A program made the translations under genes and the position numbers. The notes beneath the pieces are model-generated. The model did not search any database. It was not told the origin of the DNA and worked only from the letters and a program-made list of their open reading frames with translations. 39,513 nucleotides of DNA from Hyphomicrobiales bacterium (GTDB taxonomy: Bacteria; Pseudomonadota; Alphaproteobacteria; Rhizobiales; CAJQND01), in contig JANQOW010000005.1 of NCBI GenBank assembly GCA_028285595.1, forward strand, positions 1 through 39,513. The letters are read 5' to 3'. Each line of letters opens with the position of its first letter. The stretch's first letter is position 1. Below are positions 1-8,571 of this stretch, piece after piece.

Positions 1-602
1 TGCGGAGCCTTCAGCTCGCCCTGATCTGTGATCAGGCCCGTCACCTCCCCTTCGTCCGTGGCTTGCAGTTCGACGGCAGCGCAATTCTCCAAAACCTTAC
101 CGCCCAGCGCTTTGGTTTGCTCTGCCATGAAACGGGCGAAGGTTGGCGCGTCCAGATAGGGGTCACTCATGGAGAATATGGCTTCCGCATCATCGGGAAA
201 TTCAATATGCGGCTCCATTGTCCGCAATTCCTGAACCCCAATCCATGCATAAGGATAATCATAGGCCTCAAGCAATCGCGCTTGTTCCTGCGCTGCCGCA
301 TAGCCGCCGGCATCGGACCGGCGCACGACACCCAGCGCTCCCATGGGCTGGGCGCCTAGATTTTCCTCGCCAAACTCCACCATCAAATCGCAATACATTT
401 GATGGCCGCTGGCATTCAGCCGGTGATAGGCTTCGTTGAACACTTTCGCGGTCGCGTTCACCCAGGCGAAGGAGTTACTTGTCGTACCGCCGCCGATCTC
501 GGCCCGTTCCACCAAAGCGACCTTCAAACCCTTCCGGGCAAGATAGAATGCGCTCGTGCACCCCACGATTCCGCCGCCAACGACAACAACATCAAAAGTC
601 AT
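1..602 (-). CDS. FAD-dependent oxidoreductase, DAO family (partial, C-terminus outside window)
   Basis: Reading leftward from an ATG at 602, the protein starts MTFDVVVVGGGIVGCTSAFY, a Rossmann dinucleotide-binding motif (GGGIVG) typical of D-amino-acid oxidase, sarcosine or glycine oxidase type flavoproteins. It continues with KVALVERAEIGGGTTSNS, where the glutamate ending the second strand would bind the FAD ribose. No stop occurs before base 1, so about 200 residues are present and the C-terminal substrate half is missing. The gene is divergent from the nucleoside-type ABC operon, with about 160 bases between them. The FAD family call is strong. The substrate (an amine or amino acid) cannot be told from this half. 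Confidence 0.85.
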   Translation of the reverse strand, partial: MTFDVVVVGGGIVGCTSAFYLARKGLKVALVERAEIGGGTTSNSFAWVNATAKVFNEAYHRLNASGHQMYCDLMVEFGEENLGAQPMGALGVVRRSDAGGYAAAQEQARLLEAYDYPYAWIGVQELRTMEPHIEFPDDAEAIFSMSDPYLDAPTFARFMAEQTKALGGKVLENCAAVELQATDEGEVTGLITDQGELKAP

Positions 603-765
603 ATCGCATTTCCTCCGTTAGTGCGGCGCGAGTAGTATGGAGTGCGTTATCGGACCTTGCGCGCTTTTACACAAGGCGGGAATAGCAAACCGCTGTAGGT
701 GTGGAGCATCCGTCCATTTCGGTCTAGAACTAACACTAAGGGTGGGAGAGGCTCAAAACGGCGCA
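603..765. promoter_or_regulatory. Divergent intergenic region, probable promoters for the oxidoreductase and the ABC operon
   Basis: This gap separates two divergent genes and should hold both promoters. A purine-rich stretch (GGGTGGGAGAGG, about 741-752) lies some 15 bases before the chosen ATG at 766 and could act as a distant ribosome site. An in-frame extension back to 637 exists, but it encodes a Cys-rich sequence unlike an ABC N-terminus, so it was not used. I looked for a purine-type riboswitch fold here and could not recognise one. Confidence 0.35.
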
Positions 766-2292
766 ATGACACCGCAATTGGACTTGAGGGAGATCACCAA
801 GCGCTATCCTGGGTGCTTGGCAAATGACCGTGTTGGATTGACGGTCATGCCCGGTGAGATCCACGCATTGCTGGGCGAAAACGGCGCTGGAAAATCCACT
901 CTGGTGAAAATCATCTATGGCGTGGTCAAGCCGGATGCCGGCGAGATTTGGTGGAACGGTTCCCAGGTCGATATTGCCAATCCAAACGCCGCCCGTGCGC
1001 TCGGGATCGGCATGGTTTTCCAGCACTTCAATCTGTTTGAGAGCTTAACCGTCGCGGAAAACATCTCTCTCGGGATCGATCCGGGGCATGATCTTGCAAA
1101 ACTCACAAATGAGATCGGCGAGATTTCCGAGCGCTACGGACTTCCGATCAACCCGCATCAACACATTCATACTCTGTCTGTGGGCGAGCGTCAGCGCGTA
1201 GAGATTATCCGTTGTCTGGTTCAGAACCCGAGACTTCTGATCATGGACGAGCCCACATCGGTCCTCACCCCTCAGGAGGTCGAGAAGCTCTTTGAGACCT
1301 TGCGCCGCCTGGCATCAGAGGGTTGCTCGATCTTATACATCTCCCACAAGCTGGATGAGATCAAAGCCCTGTGCGATACGGCCACAGTGCTGCGGCTCGG
1401 CAAGGTGACGGCCCGGTGCTCACCAGCGGACGAGACGCCCAAGAGCTTGGCGGAGATGATGATTGGATCTGCCCTGCCTGTGACGAAGAAGTCGACAAAC
1501 AGGGAGCTCACGGAGGAACCTCTGTTGGAGCTGCGCGGCCTTGATCTCCCCGCCGCAGATCCCCTGGGGACACACTTGCAGAACGTGACACTCACCTTGA
1601 ACCGCGGCGAGGTTGTGGGATTGGCAGGTGTTGCCGGCAACGGGCAAAAGGAACTGCTGGCGGCCATTAACGGCGAGCGATTGGCACCCGATAAGGCAAT
1701 GCTCCGTTTAGACGGGCGGGATGTCGGCCGGGACGGGCCAGAAGAACGCCGGGTCCAGGGGCTTGCATTCGTGCCGGAGGAGCGCCTCGGGCGAGGGTCC
1801 GTGCCGGAAATGTCTTTGACCGCCAACACACTATTGACGTGGCACCACAAAGGACAGGTGAAAAGAGGATTCGTAGATCTTGCTGAAGTGAGCGCACAGG
1901 CAATCACAATACGCGAGATGTTTGATGTGCGTTGCCCTGGCGTTGAGGCTGAGGCAAAGAGCCTGTCGGGTGGCAATCTACAGAAGTTCATTGTGGGGCG
2001 TGAAATTCTCCAGGAACCGGAGGTGCTCATTCTTGGCTACCCGACCTGGGGCGTAGACGTGGGAGCGGCGGCGGCCATCCGGCAAGCCATATTGAACCTG
2101 TCCGCAACGGGGGCAGGGGTGTTGATTGTCTCTGAAGATCTCGATGAGCTGTTTGAGATCTGCGATCGGATTGCGGTGATCGCTGAAGGTCGCCTGAGCC
2201 CGGCCCGCAGAACCGGTAACACCAGTATCGAAGAGCTTGGCTTGTGGATGTCCGGCCAGTTTGAGGCCGCCGAGGTGTCCGATGCAGCTTAG
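766..2292 (+). CDS. Nucleoside/purine-type ABC importer, double ATP-binding protein
   Basis: A 508-aa protein with two fused ABC ATPase domains, as in the RbsA/YufO/NupO class. The first domain is complete: Walker A GENGAGKST (37-45), Q-loop FQHFNLF, signature LSVGE (137-141) and Walker B LLIMDEP (157-163). The second has a degenerate Walker A (GVAGNGQKE), the signature LSGGNLQK and a Walker B-like LILGYPTWGVDVGA, which is typical of this class, where the second site is often altered. It would power import through the two permeases just downstream. The purine enzymes that follow suggest nucleosides, purine bases or related ureides as substrate. A BMP-type binding protein is not in the operon. 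Confidence 0.9.
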   Translation: MTPQLDLREITKRYPGCLANDRVGLTVMPGEIHALLGENGAGKSTLVKIIYGVVKPDAGEIWWNGSQVDIANPNAARALGIGMVFQHFNLFESLTVAENISLGIDPGHDLAKLTNEIGEISERYGLPINPHQHIHTLSVGERQRVEIIRCLVQNPRLLIMDEPTSVLTPQEVEKLFETLRRLASEGCSILYISHKLDEIKALCDTATVLRLGKVTARCSPADETPKSLAEMMIGSALPVTKKSTNRELTEEPLLELRGLDLPAADPLGTHLQNVTLTLNRGEVVGLAGVAGNGQKELLAAINGERLAPDKAMLRLDGRDVGRDGPEERRVQGLAFVPEERLGRGSVPEMSLTANTLLTWHHKGQVKRGFVDLAEVSAQAITIREMFDVRCPGVEAEAKSLSGGNLQKFIVGREILQEPEVLILGYPTWGVDVGAAAAIRQAILNLSATGAGVLIVSEDLDELFEICDRIAVIAEGRLSPARRTGNTSIEELGLWMSGQFEAAEVSDAA

Positions 2293-3361
2293 GCTTGAGC
2301 AACGTCAATCCACGTCGCGGGCCATGCAGTACGCCACGCCAGTGATTGCGGCTGGTCTGACGATGATAGCCGGAATAGCTCTCTTCGGCGTTCTTGGGAC
2401 CGATCCGTTCCTTGCGCTTTACACCTTCTTTATTCAGCCACTGACGTCCCTTTATTCGATCGGCGAGCTCCTGATCAAAGCAACACCCCTTCTGTTGTGC
2501 GCTCTGGGGCTGTCCGTGGGTTTCAAAGGCAATGTGTGGAACATTGGGGCGGAAGGCCAATTGACCATGGGTGCCATTGCCAGTGGCGGCCTTGCACTTG
2601 CCGTATACGCCCAGGACGGACCGTGGCTGTTGCCTTTGATGCTGTTGGCCGGCGCCCTTGGGGGTATGGCCTGGGCGGCTATCCCGGCTTTTCTGAGAAC
2701 CAGATTCAATGCCAATGAGATCCTGGTCAGCCTCATGTTGACTTATGTCGCTGTGCAGATTCTCGGCCATTTGGTTCATGGCCCCTGGCGCAGCCCGGAA
2801 GGGTTCAACTTTCCGGAGACAAGAACGTTTGGTGATTGGGGTCAGCTTCCCATCTTAGTGGAGGGGACCCGGCTCCACGCAGGGGTGTTTGTGGCGCTTC
2901 TGGTGTTTCTGGCCGTATGGTTGTTTCTGTCCAGGTCATTTCAAGGCTTTAAGGTTACGGTCGCTGGCCAGGCTCCGGCGGCCGCGGCCTACGCGGGCTT
3001 CAGCAACAAGTCGGTGGTTTGGGTGTCTCTTATGATCTCGGGAGCCACCGCAGGGCTGGCCGGGACGGTTGAGGTGATGGGGACGATACAGCAACTGCAG
3101 CCGGTCATCTCGCCGGGATATGGTTTTGCCGCCATCATCGTCGCGTTTCTCGGGCGCCTTCACCCGGTGGGTGTTGTGCTGGCCAGTCTTCTCATGTCGC
3201 TCATGTATCTGGGCGGTGAGTCTTTGCAGATGAGTATGAACCTACCGCTGGCCGTCACCGGAGTGTTCCAGGGGTTGCTCCTGTTCTTTGTGCTCGGGTC
3301 CGACGTCCTGGTGCGTTACCGCATCAGGCTTGTACGCACGCATCAAACGGAGCCGGCGTGA
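2282..3361 (+). CDS. Nucleoside-type ABC importer permease (YufP/BmpB-like)
   Basis: A 359-aa polytopic membrane protein of the branched-chain/ribose/nucleoside permease family. It has repeated hydrophobic segments and the family-typical stretches LSVGFKGNVWNIGAEGQ and RFNANEILVSLMLTYVA. The start at ATG 2282 overlaps the end of the ATPase gene by 11 bases, indicating translational coupling; a longer ORF from 2237 lies wholly inside the ATPase and is not used. It forms the first half of the membrane channel with the next gene. The family is certain. Substrate is inferred from neighbours only. Confidence 0.9.
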   Translation: MQLRLEQRQSTSRAMQYATPVIAAGLTMIAGIALFGVLGTDPFLALYTFFIQPLTSLYSIGELLIKATPLLLCALGLSVGFKGNVWNIGAEGQLTMGAIASGGLALAVYAQDGPWLLPLMLLAGALGGMAWAAIPAFLRTRFNANEILVSLMLTYVAVQILGHLVHGPWRSPEGFNFPETRTFGDWGQLPILVEGTRLHAGVFVALLVFLAVWLFLSRSFQGFKVTVAGQAPAAAAYAGFSNKSVVWVSLMISGATAGLAGTVEVMGTIQQLQPVISPGYGFAAIIVAFLGRLHPVGVVLASLLMSLMYLGGESLQMSMNLPLAVTGVFQGLLLFFVLGSDVLVRYRIRLVRTHQTEPA

Positions 3362-4290
3362 TGGACGGTTTGGATGCCGCAATCACAATTCTGGTCGGAG
3401 CCATCAGGGCAGGAACACCATTGGTGTTTGCAGCGCTGGGTGAGCTGATTGCCGAAAAGTCCGGTGTGCTGAACTTAGGCGTCGAGGGCATGATGTTGGT
3501 GGGTGCCGTGGTTGGCTTCATGGTGACCGTCACCACCGGCAGCGTCTATATCGGGATCCTGGCCGCGGTCGCGGCAGGAATGCTGATGTCGCTTGTTTTT
3601 GGTGTTCTGACCCTGTCTCTGCTCACCAATCAAGTGGCGACGGGTCTGGCGCTGACCATCTTCGGCGTGGGTCTGTCTGCGTTCCTTGGCATCAAATACG
3701 TAGGCACGCCCATTAACGGTCTAAAACCGTTGGATATCCCTGTCTTAAGCGATCTCCCTGTGCTCGGTCCGTTGGTGTTTGGTCATGATCTATTGATCTA
3801 CATCTCATTTGCATTGTTCGCCGCCGTAGCATGGTTCCTTTATCGGTCACGGGCTGGACTGATCTTGCGGGCCGTAGGCGAGAGCCACGATGCGGCCCAC
3901 GCGCTGGGATACTCGGTGATTGCCATCCGTTACATGGCAGTGCTCTTCGGCGGCGCCTGCGCTGGCTTGTCCGGTGCCTATCTGTCGCTCGTGTACACCC
4001 CCCAGTGGGCAGAGAACATGACGGCCGGGCGAGGTTGGATCGCATTGGCATTGGTTGTGTTTGCCACGTGGCGCCCTGGCAGAGCTATGTTGGGTGCTTA
4101 CCTGTTTGGCGGGATCACGATCATGGGGCTCCACGTTCAAGCGCTGGGCTTTGAGGTATCCTCACACCTGGTGGCCACACTTCCTTATATCGCTACGATC
4201 GTTGTCCTTGCGGTCATTTCGCGCGACGCAACGAAAATACGTCTCAATGCGCCGGCGTCGCTCGGCAAACCTTTCCACCCGAGCGCCTGA
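3361..4290 (+). CDS. Nucleoside-type ABC importer permease (YufQ/BmpC-like)
   Basis: A 309-aa membrane protein and partner of the preceding permease. It carries the conserved stretch GELIAEKSGVLNLGVEGMML, followed by about eight hydrophobic segments and NQVATGLALTIFGVGLSAF, as in the shorter permease of nucleoside BMP-type importers. The ATG at 3361 shares its A with the TGA of the upstream gene (TGATG), so the two are coupled. A GTG three bases earlier is possible but less likely. Confidence 0.9.
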   Translation: MDGLDAAITILVGAIRAGTPLVFAALGELIAEKSGVLNLGVEGMMLVGAVVGFMVTVTTGSVYIGILAAVAAGMLMSLVFGVLTLSLLTNQVATGLALTIFGVGLSAFLGIKYVGTPINGLKPLDIPVLSDLPVLGPLVFGHDLLIYISFALFAAVAWFLYRSRAGLILRAVGESHDAAHALGYSVIAIRYMAVLFGGACAGLSGAYLSLVYTPQWAENMTAGRGWIALALVVFATWRPGRAMLGAYLFGGITIMGLHVQALGFEVSSHLVATLPYIATIVVLAVISRDATKIRLNAPASLGKPFHPSA

Positions 4291-4295
4291 CCGCC

Positions 4296-5681
4296 ATGAC
4301 CAAGCCCCTCTGGATAAAGGCACCGCTTTCTATTCTGGCAGAAGACGCTGAACGGGGAGTGATCGTGTCAGGCGGGAAGATCATCGAGCTTGTCCCTGCT
4401 GGCGGCGAACCGACGCCGGGTGTCTCTTACGACGTATTCGATGCGTCGGCGTATATCGTTCTACCCGGACTGATCAATACCCATCATCATTTCTATCAGA
4501 CACTGACACGCGCCTTTCGCCCGGCCCTGAACAAGGCGCTCTTTCCTTGGCTGTGCGCGCTTTACCCCGTGTGGGCGAAGCTCACGCCGGACATGGTGTA
4601 TTTGTCGAGCAAACTTGCCTTGGCGGAGTTGATGCTGTCCGGGTGCACGTGCGCCGCAGATCATCATTATCTTTTCAACGACGCCATTGGAGATGCCATC
4701 GACATTCAAGTCGGTGCCGCACGGGATTTAGGGATGCGTGCGGTCCTCACCCGCGGATCCATGAGCTTATCGGTGGAGGATGGCGGTCTGCCCCCCAAAC
4801 ATGTGGTTCAAGAGCCTGACGACATCCTAAGGGACTCCCTTCGCCTGATTGAAGCGCACCATGAACCGGGTGAAGGCGCGATGATCCAGATCGCCTTAGC
4901 GCCGTGTTCGCCGTTCTCGGTCAGTGAAGAGCTGATGACGCAAACGGCGCACTTGGCCAGATCAAATGGCGTGCGTCTGCACACGCATTTGGCGGAGACG
5001 GAAGACGAAACCCAGTTTTGCCTGGAGAAATTTGAGGCTCGGCCGTTGGAGTATCTGGAGCGCTTGGATTGGATCGGGCCGGAGGTCTGGCTTGCCCATG
5101 GCATTCACTTTAATGACGCTGAGATTGACCGCTTGGGTGCGGCGGGCATGTCCATTGCGCATTGTCCCTCGTCCAATATGTATCTTTCATCGGGCATCTG
5201 CAGAACGCTTGAGCTGGAGGCCGCCGGGGTAGCCGTCGGACTTGGTGTGGACGGATCAGCCTCCAATGATGGCTCTAACCTCATTCAAGAAGTCCGTCAG
5301 GCACTGTTGCTCCAAAAGCTGAAATATGGAGCAGAACAGGTGGACCATCATCGCGCCTTTAACTGGGCAACCAAGGGGTCAGCCGACTGTCTGGGGCGAC
5401 CGGATTTGGGCCGGATCGAGGTGGGAGCTCAGGCGGACCTGGCTCTGTTCAAACTCGATGAGCCACGCTTCTCCGGCGCTGACGATCCGCTGGCCAGCCT
5501 CGTGATATGCGGTGCAGTGAAAGCAGACCGTGTGATGGTGAACGGCAATTGGCGAGTTATCAACGGGCATGTGGATGGGCTTGATATGGACAAACTCATG
5601 AAGGACCATTCACAAGCAGCGCGGTCTCTGCGCCAGGCGGCGGCAGAGGTCACACAAGGGGCAAATGCGATCCGCTTCTAA
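4296..5681 (+). CDS. Amidohydrolase, 8-oxoguanine/guanine deaminase-like
   Basis: A 461-aa metal-dependent amidohydrolase of the AtzA/TrzN/guanine deaminase group. Visible metal-site motifs are the HxH in NTHHHFYQT (H63, H65), HTHLAETEDE, LAHGIHFND and the late aspartate in GLGVDGSASNDGSNL. The HHHFYQTLTRA segment and overall length resemble 8-oxoguanine deaminases. Such enzymes deaminate purine rings, for example 8-oxoguanine to urate, in the cytoplasm. It starts five bases after the second permease, and ureidoglycolate lyase follows, which fits a purine salvage or breakdown role. Substrate choice among guanine, 8-oxoguanine and related triazines or purines is inference. Confidence 0.8.
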   Translation: MTKPLWIKAPLSILAEDAERGVIVSGGKIIELVPAGGEPTPGVSYDVFDASAYIVLPGLINTHHHFYQTLTRAFRPALNKALFPWLCALYPVWAKLTPDMVYLSSKLALAELMLSGCTCAADHHYLFNDAIGDAIDIQVGAARDLGMRAVLTRGSMSLSVEDGGLPPKHVVQEPDDILRDSLRLIEAHHEPGEGAMIQIALAPCSPFSVSEELMTQTAHLARSNGVRLHTHLAETEDETQFCLEKFEARPLEYLERLDWIGPEVWLAHGIHFNDAEIDRLGAAGMSIAHCPSSNMYLSSGICRTLELEAAGVAVGLGVDGSASNDGSNLIQEVRQALLLQKLKYGAEQVDHHRAFNWATKGSADCLGRPDLGRIEVGAQADLALFKLDEPRFSGADDPLASLVICGAVKADRVMVNGNWRVINGHVDGLDMDKLMKDHSQAARSLRQAAAEVTQGANAIRF

Positions 5682-5711
5682 GCGAGCCGGATCCAAGAAT
5701 AAGATGATGCG

Positions 5712-6233
5712 ATGACGGATCAAGTGACTCTCACAGTGCGCGAACTGAAGCAGTCAACGTTCGCACCCTACGGTGATATTATCGAAACAAACGGCGCCAA
5801 ATCGTTTTTTATCAATCAAGGCACCACGCAAAGGTTCCATGATTTGGCCGAGGTGGACGTGGATGACCGCGGAGGCCGCCCGATCATCAGCATCTTTCGT
5901 GGTCAGGCCTTTTCTCTCCCCATTCCCATAAAGATGCTGGAGCGTCATCCTTTAGGGAGCCAGGCCTTCATCCCAATAACGCCCTACCCTTGGTTGCTGG
6001 TCGTGGCTCCAGCAGAAAAGGATGGCTCGCCGGGAATACCGGAAGCCTTTTTAGCTGGTTCTCACCAAGGCGTAAGTTACCGCAAGGGCGTTTGGCATCA
6101 CCCCCTTCTGTCACTGCAAAAAACTTCAGATTTTCTCGTCGTGGACCGAGGTGGTGAGGGCGAGAATTTGGAAGAGTTCATATTCTCCGAAGGCGGATAT
6201 GCGATTGAGGCGTTGCCCCATCCACATCGCTAA
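5712..6233 (+). CDS. allA: Ureidoglycolate lyase
   Basis: A 173-aa protein matching the AllA family in length and key stretches: FAPYGDIIE near the N-terminus, a cupin-like core with LERHPLGSQAFIP and WLLVVAP, and YRKGVWHHPLL, which carries paired histidines. The enzyme splits ureidoglycolate into glyoxylate and urea, a late step of purine and allantoin breakdown. It is the last gene of the rightward operon, 30 bases after the amidohydrolase. Its stop overlaps the stop of the converging gene at 6230 by three bases. The family call is strong. Confidence 0.88.
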   Translation: MTDQVTLTVRELKQSTFAPYGDIIETNGAKSFFINQGTTQRFHDLAEVDVDDRGGRPIISIFRGQAFSLPIPIKMLERHPLGSQAFIPITPYPWLLVVAPAEKDGSPGIPEAFLAGSHQGVSYRKGVWHHPLLSLQKTSDFLVVDRGGEGENLEEFIFSEGGYAIEALPHPHR

Positions 6234-7354
6234 TTTGTGGAGACCACCCGAAAGCATAGCATCTTGGCGATGTTTTGCAGCAGCTTCGCGGCAGTTTTAG
6301 GTTCATTCTCCATCAAGGAGCGCAAGGTGGTTTCGCTTAAGCTGATCACACGGACATCTTCGGTCGCCGCATAAACATCGAGCGTGCGTGGCAGGCCGAG
6401 GAAAAACGCAATGTCTCCGAACATGTCGCCGGCTGACAGTATGGCCTTCACCTCTTCGCCGGCCCTCACTTCCAGGGTGCCTGAGAGCACCACAAACATA
6501 TTCTGGGCCACGTTCCCCTTCTTGATCACTCGGTCGCCCGGGCTGCACTCAATCACGTTGCTTTTTGCAAGGCACAGCTGAATTTCTTCATCGCCGAGCT
6601 CGTCAAAGAGTGTCGTCCGACCATCTTCGAACCGCGTGAGAGCGCTCGCCACTGCTGACCAGTAAGTGGGCATGGAAATCAGCCGCTGGCTCAACACCGC
6701 CTTACCATCGGCAAGCAGATCATCCAGCGCCGCGGGCACCATGGCCTCATCGCCAAAATCCTTTATGACCCGAACGATGGGAGATTCAATAGCCCGCAGG
6801 TAATCCAGATCTTCGGGCACCAGTACGAGCGGCACCAGATAGCCGGTTTCGGCGCTGTTCACGTTTCGCTTGGTGTAGGGCCTAAATCCCAACCCCTGAT
6901 AGACATTGAGCAGATGCGGCTCGCAATCGCCAAACACCAATTGGATGCGGCGCTCGTTCACGAACGACAGGTAGGCCGTAAACAAACGGAACAAGAGATT
7001 GCTGCCGCGCAAAGAAGGCTCGATCATGAAGCGCTCGCCGATCACAAGCTGCTCTTCAGGCACTTTGGCCAAAAATGGCTTCAGATCATACTGCTCAATA
7101 TGGCGCGCGTTGATGGCATTATCTCCCCCCCAGGTGAGGCGCATGGTTCCAACCACTTCTCCGTTCAACAGAGCATGATAGATATGGCTGTTGTCGTCAT
7201 CGGGTTCATGAAAGCGCCGGGTCTCATGATCAGCGATGGATCGATATCGATTCATCTCTTCGACATAAATGCGGTAGCGAAAGCGATAGACCGCATCGCG
7301 TTCTTCGGTACTGACAGCGGGGCCTATCGTGATCTTTTCGCGTGGTTCTGTCAT
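6230..7354 (-). CDS. GNAT-type N-acyltransferase fused to a C-terminal cyclic-nucleotide-binding domain
   Basis: A 374-aa two-domain protein. Residues about 8-185 resemble GNAT/autoinducer-synthase-like acyltransferases of the FeeM type: YRFRYRIYVEEMNRY, VVGTMRLTWGG, IGERFMIEPSLRGSNL (acyl-CoA or acyl-ACP binding region) and VYQGLGFRPY. Residues about 255-365 form a cNMP-binding/CAP-ED fold, with SPGDRVIKKGNVAQNMFVVLSG and a phosphate-cassette-like GDMFGDIAFFLGLPRTLDVYA, in which the usual glutamate of FGE is aspartate. There is no HTH after the cNMP domain, so it is not a CRP-type regulator. An allosteric acyltransferase is the likely role; substrate is unknown. In mycobacterial Pat the cNMP domain comes first, so the order here is reversed. 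Confidence 0.75.
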   Translation of the reverse strand: MTEPREKITIGPAVSTEERDAVYRFRYRIYVEEMNRYRSIADHETRRFHEPDDDNSHIYHALLNGEVVGTMRLTWGGDNAINARHIEQYDLKPFLAKVPEEQLVIGERFMIEPSLRGSNLLFRLFTAYLSFVNERRIQLVFGDCEPHLLNVYQGLGFRPYTKRNVNSAETGYLVPLVLVPEDLDYLRAIESPIVRVIKDFGDEAMVPAALDDLLADGKAVLSQRLISMPTYWSAVASALTRFEDGRTTLFDELGDEEIQLCLAKSNVIECSPGDRVIKKGNVAQNMFVVLSGTLEVRAGEEVKAILSAGDMFGDIAFFLGLPRTLDVYAATEDVRVISLSETTLRSLMENEPKTAAKLLQNIAKMLCFRVVSTN

Positions 7355-7434
7355 GACGGTGTTCTGGTCGGGATTTCCAACAACTCTAGCATTATCCGGT
7401 TTGACATCGAAGCTCCAGCGAGCAATGGTCCGGC

Positions 7435-7908
7435 ATGGCGGAGATAGAGTTTTCTGACAACGATCTGGTGATCTTTGATGGACGCCAATCGGAAACCGCT
7501 GCGGCCATCCAACGTGGCACAGGCCGGATGCTGCGCGAAGCCGGTTACGCGTGGGTACCGGAATTGCCGCTCGTGACCGGACGACGCGTCGATATTATTG
7601 CCGTAAGCAAGGCCGGCCTGATCTCGGTGATCGAGATAAAATCTTCGGTGGCCGACTTTCGCGCAGACAATAAATGGCATGAGTATCGGGAGTTTTGTGA
7701 CAGGCTGTATTTCGCGGTCACGCCTGATTTGCCCCAAGAGATCCTGCCTGCGGACACAGGTCTGATCGTGGCTGATGCGTACGGCGCGGAAATACTGAAA
7801 GAAGCCCCTGAACACAAAGTCAGTGCAGCGCGGCGAAAGGCGGTGCTCCTGCGGTTTGCTCGCGCAGCCGCGTTACGCTTGCACGATTTGCATGATCCAA
7901 GTTTTTAG
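7435..7908 (+). CDS. mmcB: MmcB-family DNA repair protein (PD-(D/E)XK-like)
   Basis: A 157-aa protein of the family first known as DUF1052, named mmcB in Caulobacter, where it belongs to the DNA-damage response. The core shows a PD-(D/E)XK nuclease-like signature, with an aspartate in GRRVDIIAVS followed by ISVIEIKSSVADFRADNKWHEY (E-x-K). It also has the conserved DRLYFAVTPDLPQEILPADTGLIVAD block. It is transcribed alone, divergent from the GNAT fusion and convergent with actR seven bases downstream. The family call is strong; the activity is inferred from the fold. Confidence 0.85.
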   Translation: MAEIEFSDNDLVIFDGRQSETAAAIQRGTGRMLREAGYAWVPELPLVTGRRVDIIAVSKAGLISVIEIKSSVADFRADNKWHEYREFCDRLYFAVTPDLPQEILPADTGLIVADAYGAEILKEAPEHKVSAARRKAVLLRFARAAALRLHDLHDPSF

Positions 7909-7915
7909 ATGTTAT

Positions 7916-8491
7916 TCAGCGCGGTGCCCGTTTGGCCAGAATGCGCTGAAGTGTGCGTCGGTGCATATTGAGCCGGCGAGCCGTTTCCGACACATTGCGG
8001 TTGCACAATTCATAGACCCGTTGGATGTGCTCCCAGCGCACCCGATCGGCTGACATGGGGTTCTCCGGCGGGTCCGCTTTGTCTTGAGGATTGGCCAGAA
8101 GAGCGTTCAAGACATCGTCGGCATCTGCTGGTTTTGCCAAATAGTCGATGGCGCCAAGTTTTACCGCCGTTACCGCCGTTGCAATATTGCCATAACCGGT
8201 CAAGACGATCGCCCGCGCTTCAGGACGCGCCTGGTTCAATGTCTTGATCACATCCAGTCCATTGCCGTCCTCCAGCCGCATATCCACAACGGCAAACGCC
8301 GGAGGAGACTTTTTCACATGCGCAATGCCCTCAGTCACCGTATCGGCAATGATCACATCAAAGCCACGCGTTTCCATCGCCCGGCCAAGACGGCTCAGGA
8401 ACGGCTTATCGTCATCGACGATAATCAGGGATTTGTCCTGAAGTTTGGCGATTGTTTCGCTGTGGTCAGTCATAGTCAAAGGGTCCGGCAT
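7916..8491 (-). CDS. actR: ActR/RegA/PrrA redox response regulator
   Basis: A 191-aa (or 185-aa from the second ATG) response regulator. The receiver domain has the acidic pocket IIVDDDKPF, phosphoacceptor Asp70 in VVDMRLEDGNG, the switch threonine in VLTGYG and the lysine in LAKPAD. A proline-rich linker leads to a Fis-type helix-turn-helix near the C-terminus (NVSETARRLNMHRRTLQRIL), the layout of the RegA/ActR/PrrA family. These regulators control respiration, carbon and nitrogen fixation, or acid tolerance in response to redox state. The gene lies downstream of its sensor on the same strand, with 80 bases between them. Confidence 0.93.
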   Translation of the reverse strand: MPDPLTMTDHSETIAKLQDKSLIIVDDDKPFLSRLGRAMETRGFDVIIADTVTEGIAHVKKSPPAFAVVDMRLEDGNGLDVIKTLNQARPEARAIVLTGYGNIATAVTAVKLGAIDYLAKPADADDVLNALLANPQDKADPPENPMSADRVRWEHIQRVYELCNRNVSETARRLNMHRRTLQRILAKRAPR

Positions 8492-8571
8492 GTGGATCAG
8501 TCCGACAGAACAATTAATATAGGAGAAGACTGCGCGAATGTGTACCGCAAGTTCAGTTTTGCTTAAAGGGC

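Noticed and set aside
603-765. Purine, guanidine or xanthine riboswitch before the nucleoside-type transporter
   Set aside because: The context is suggestive, but no conserved core or fold could be recognised by eye.
1272-2030. 252-codon minus-strand ORF inside the ABC ATPase gene
   Set aside because: It is antisense to clear ATPase motifs, has low-complexity Ser/Arg/Pro-rich composition and resembles no family.
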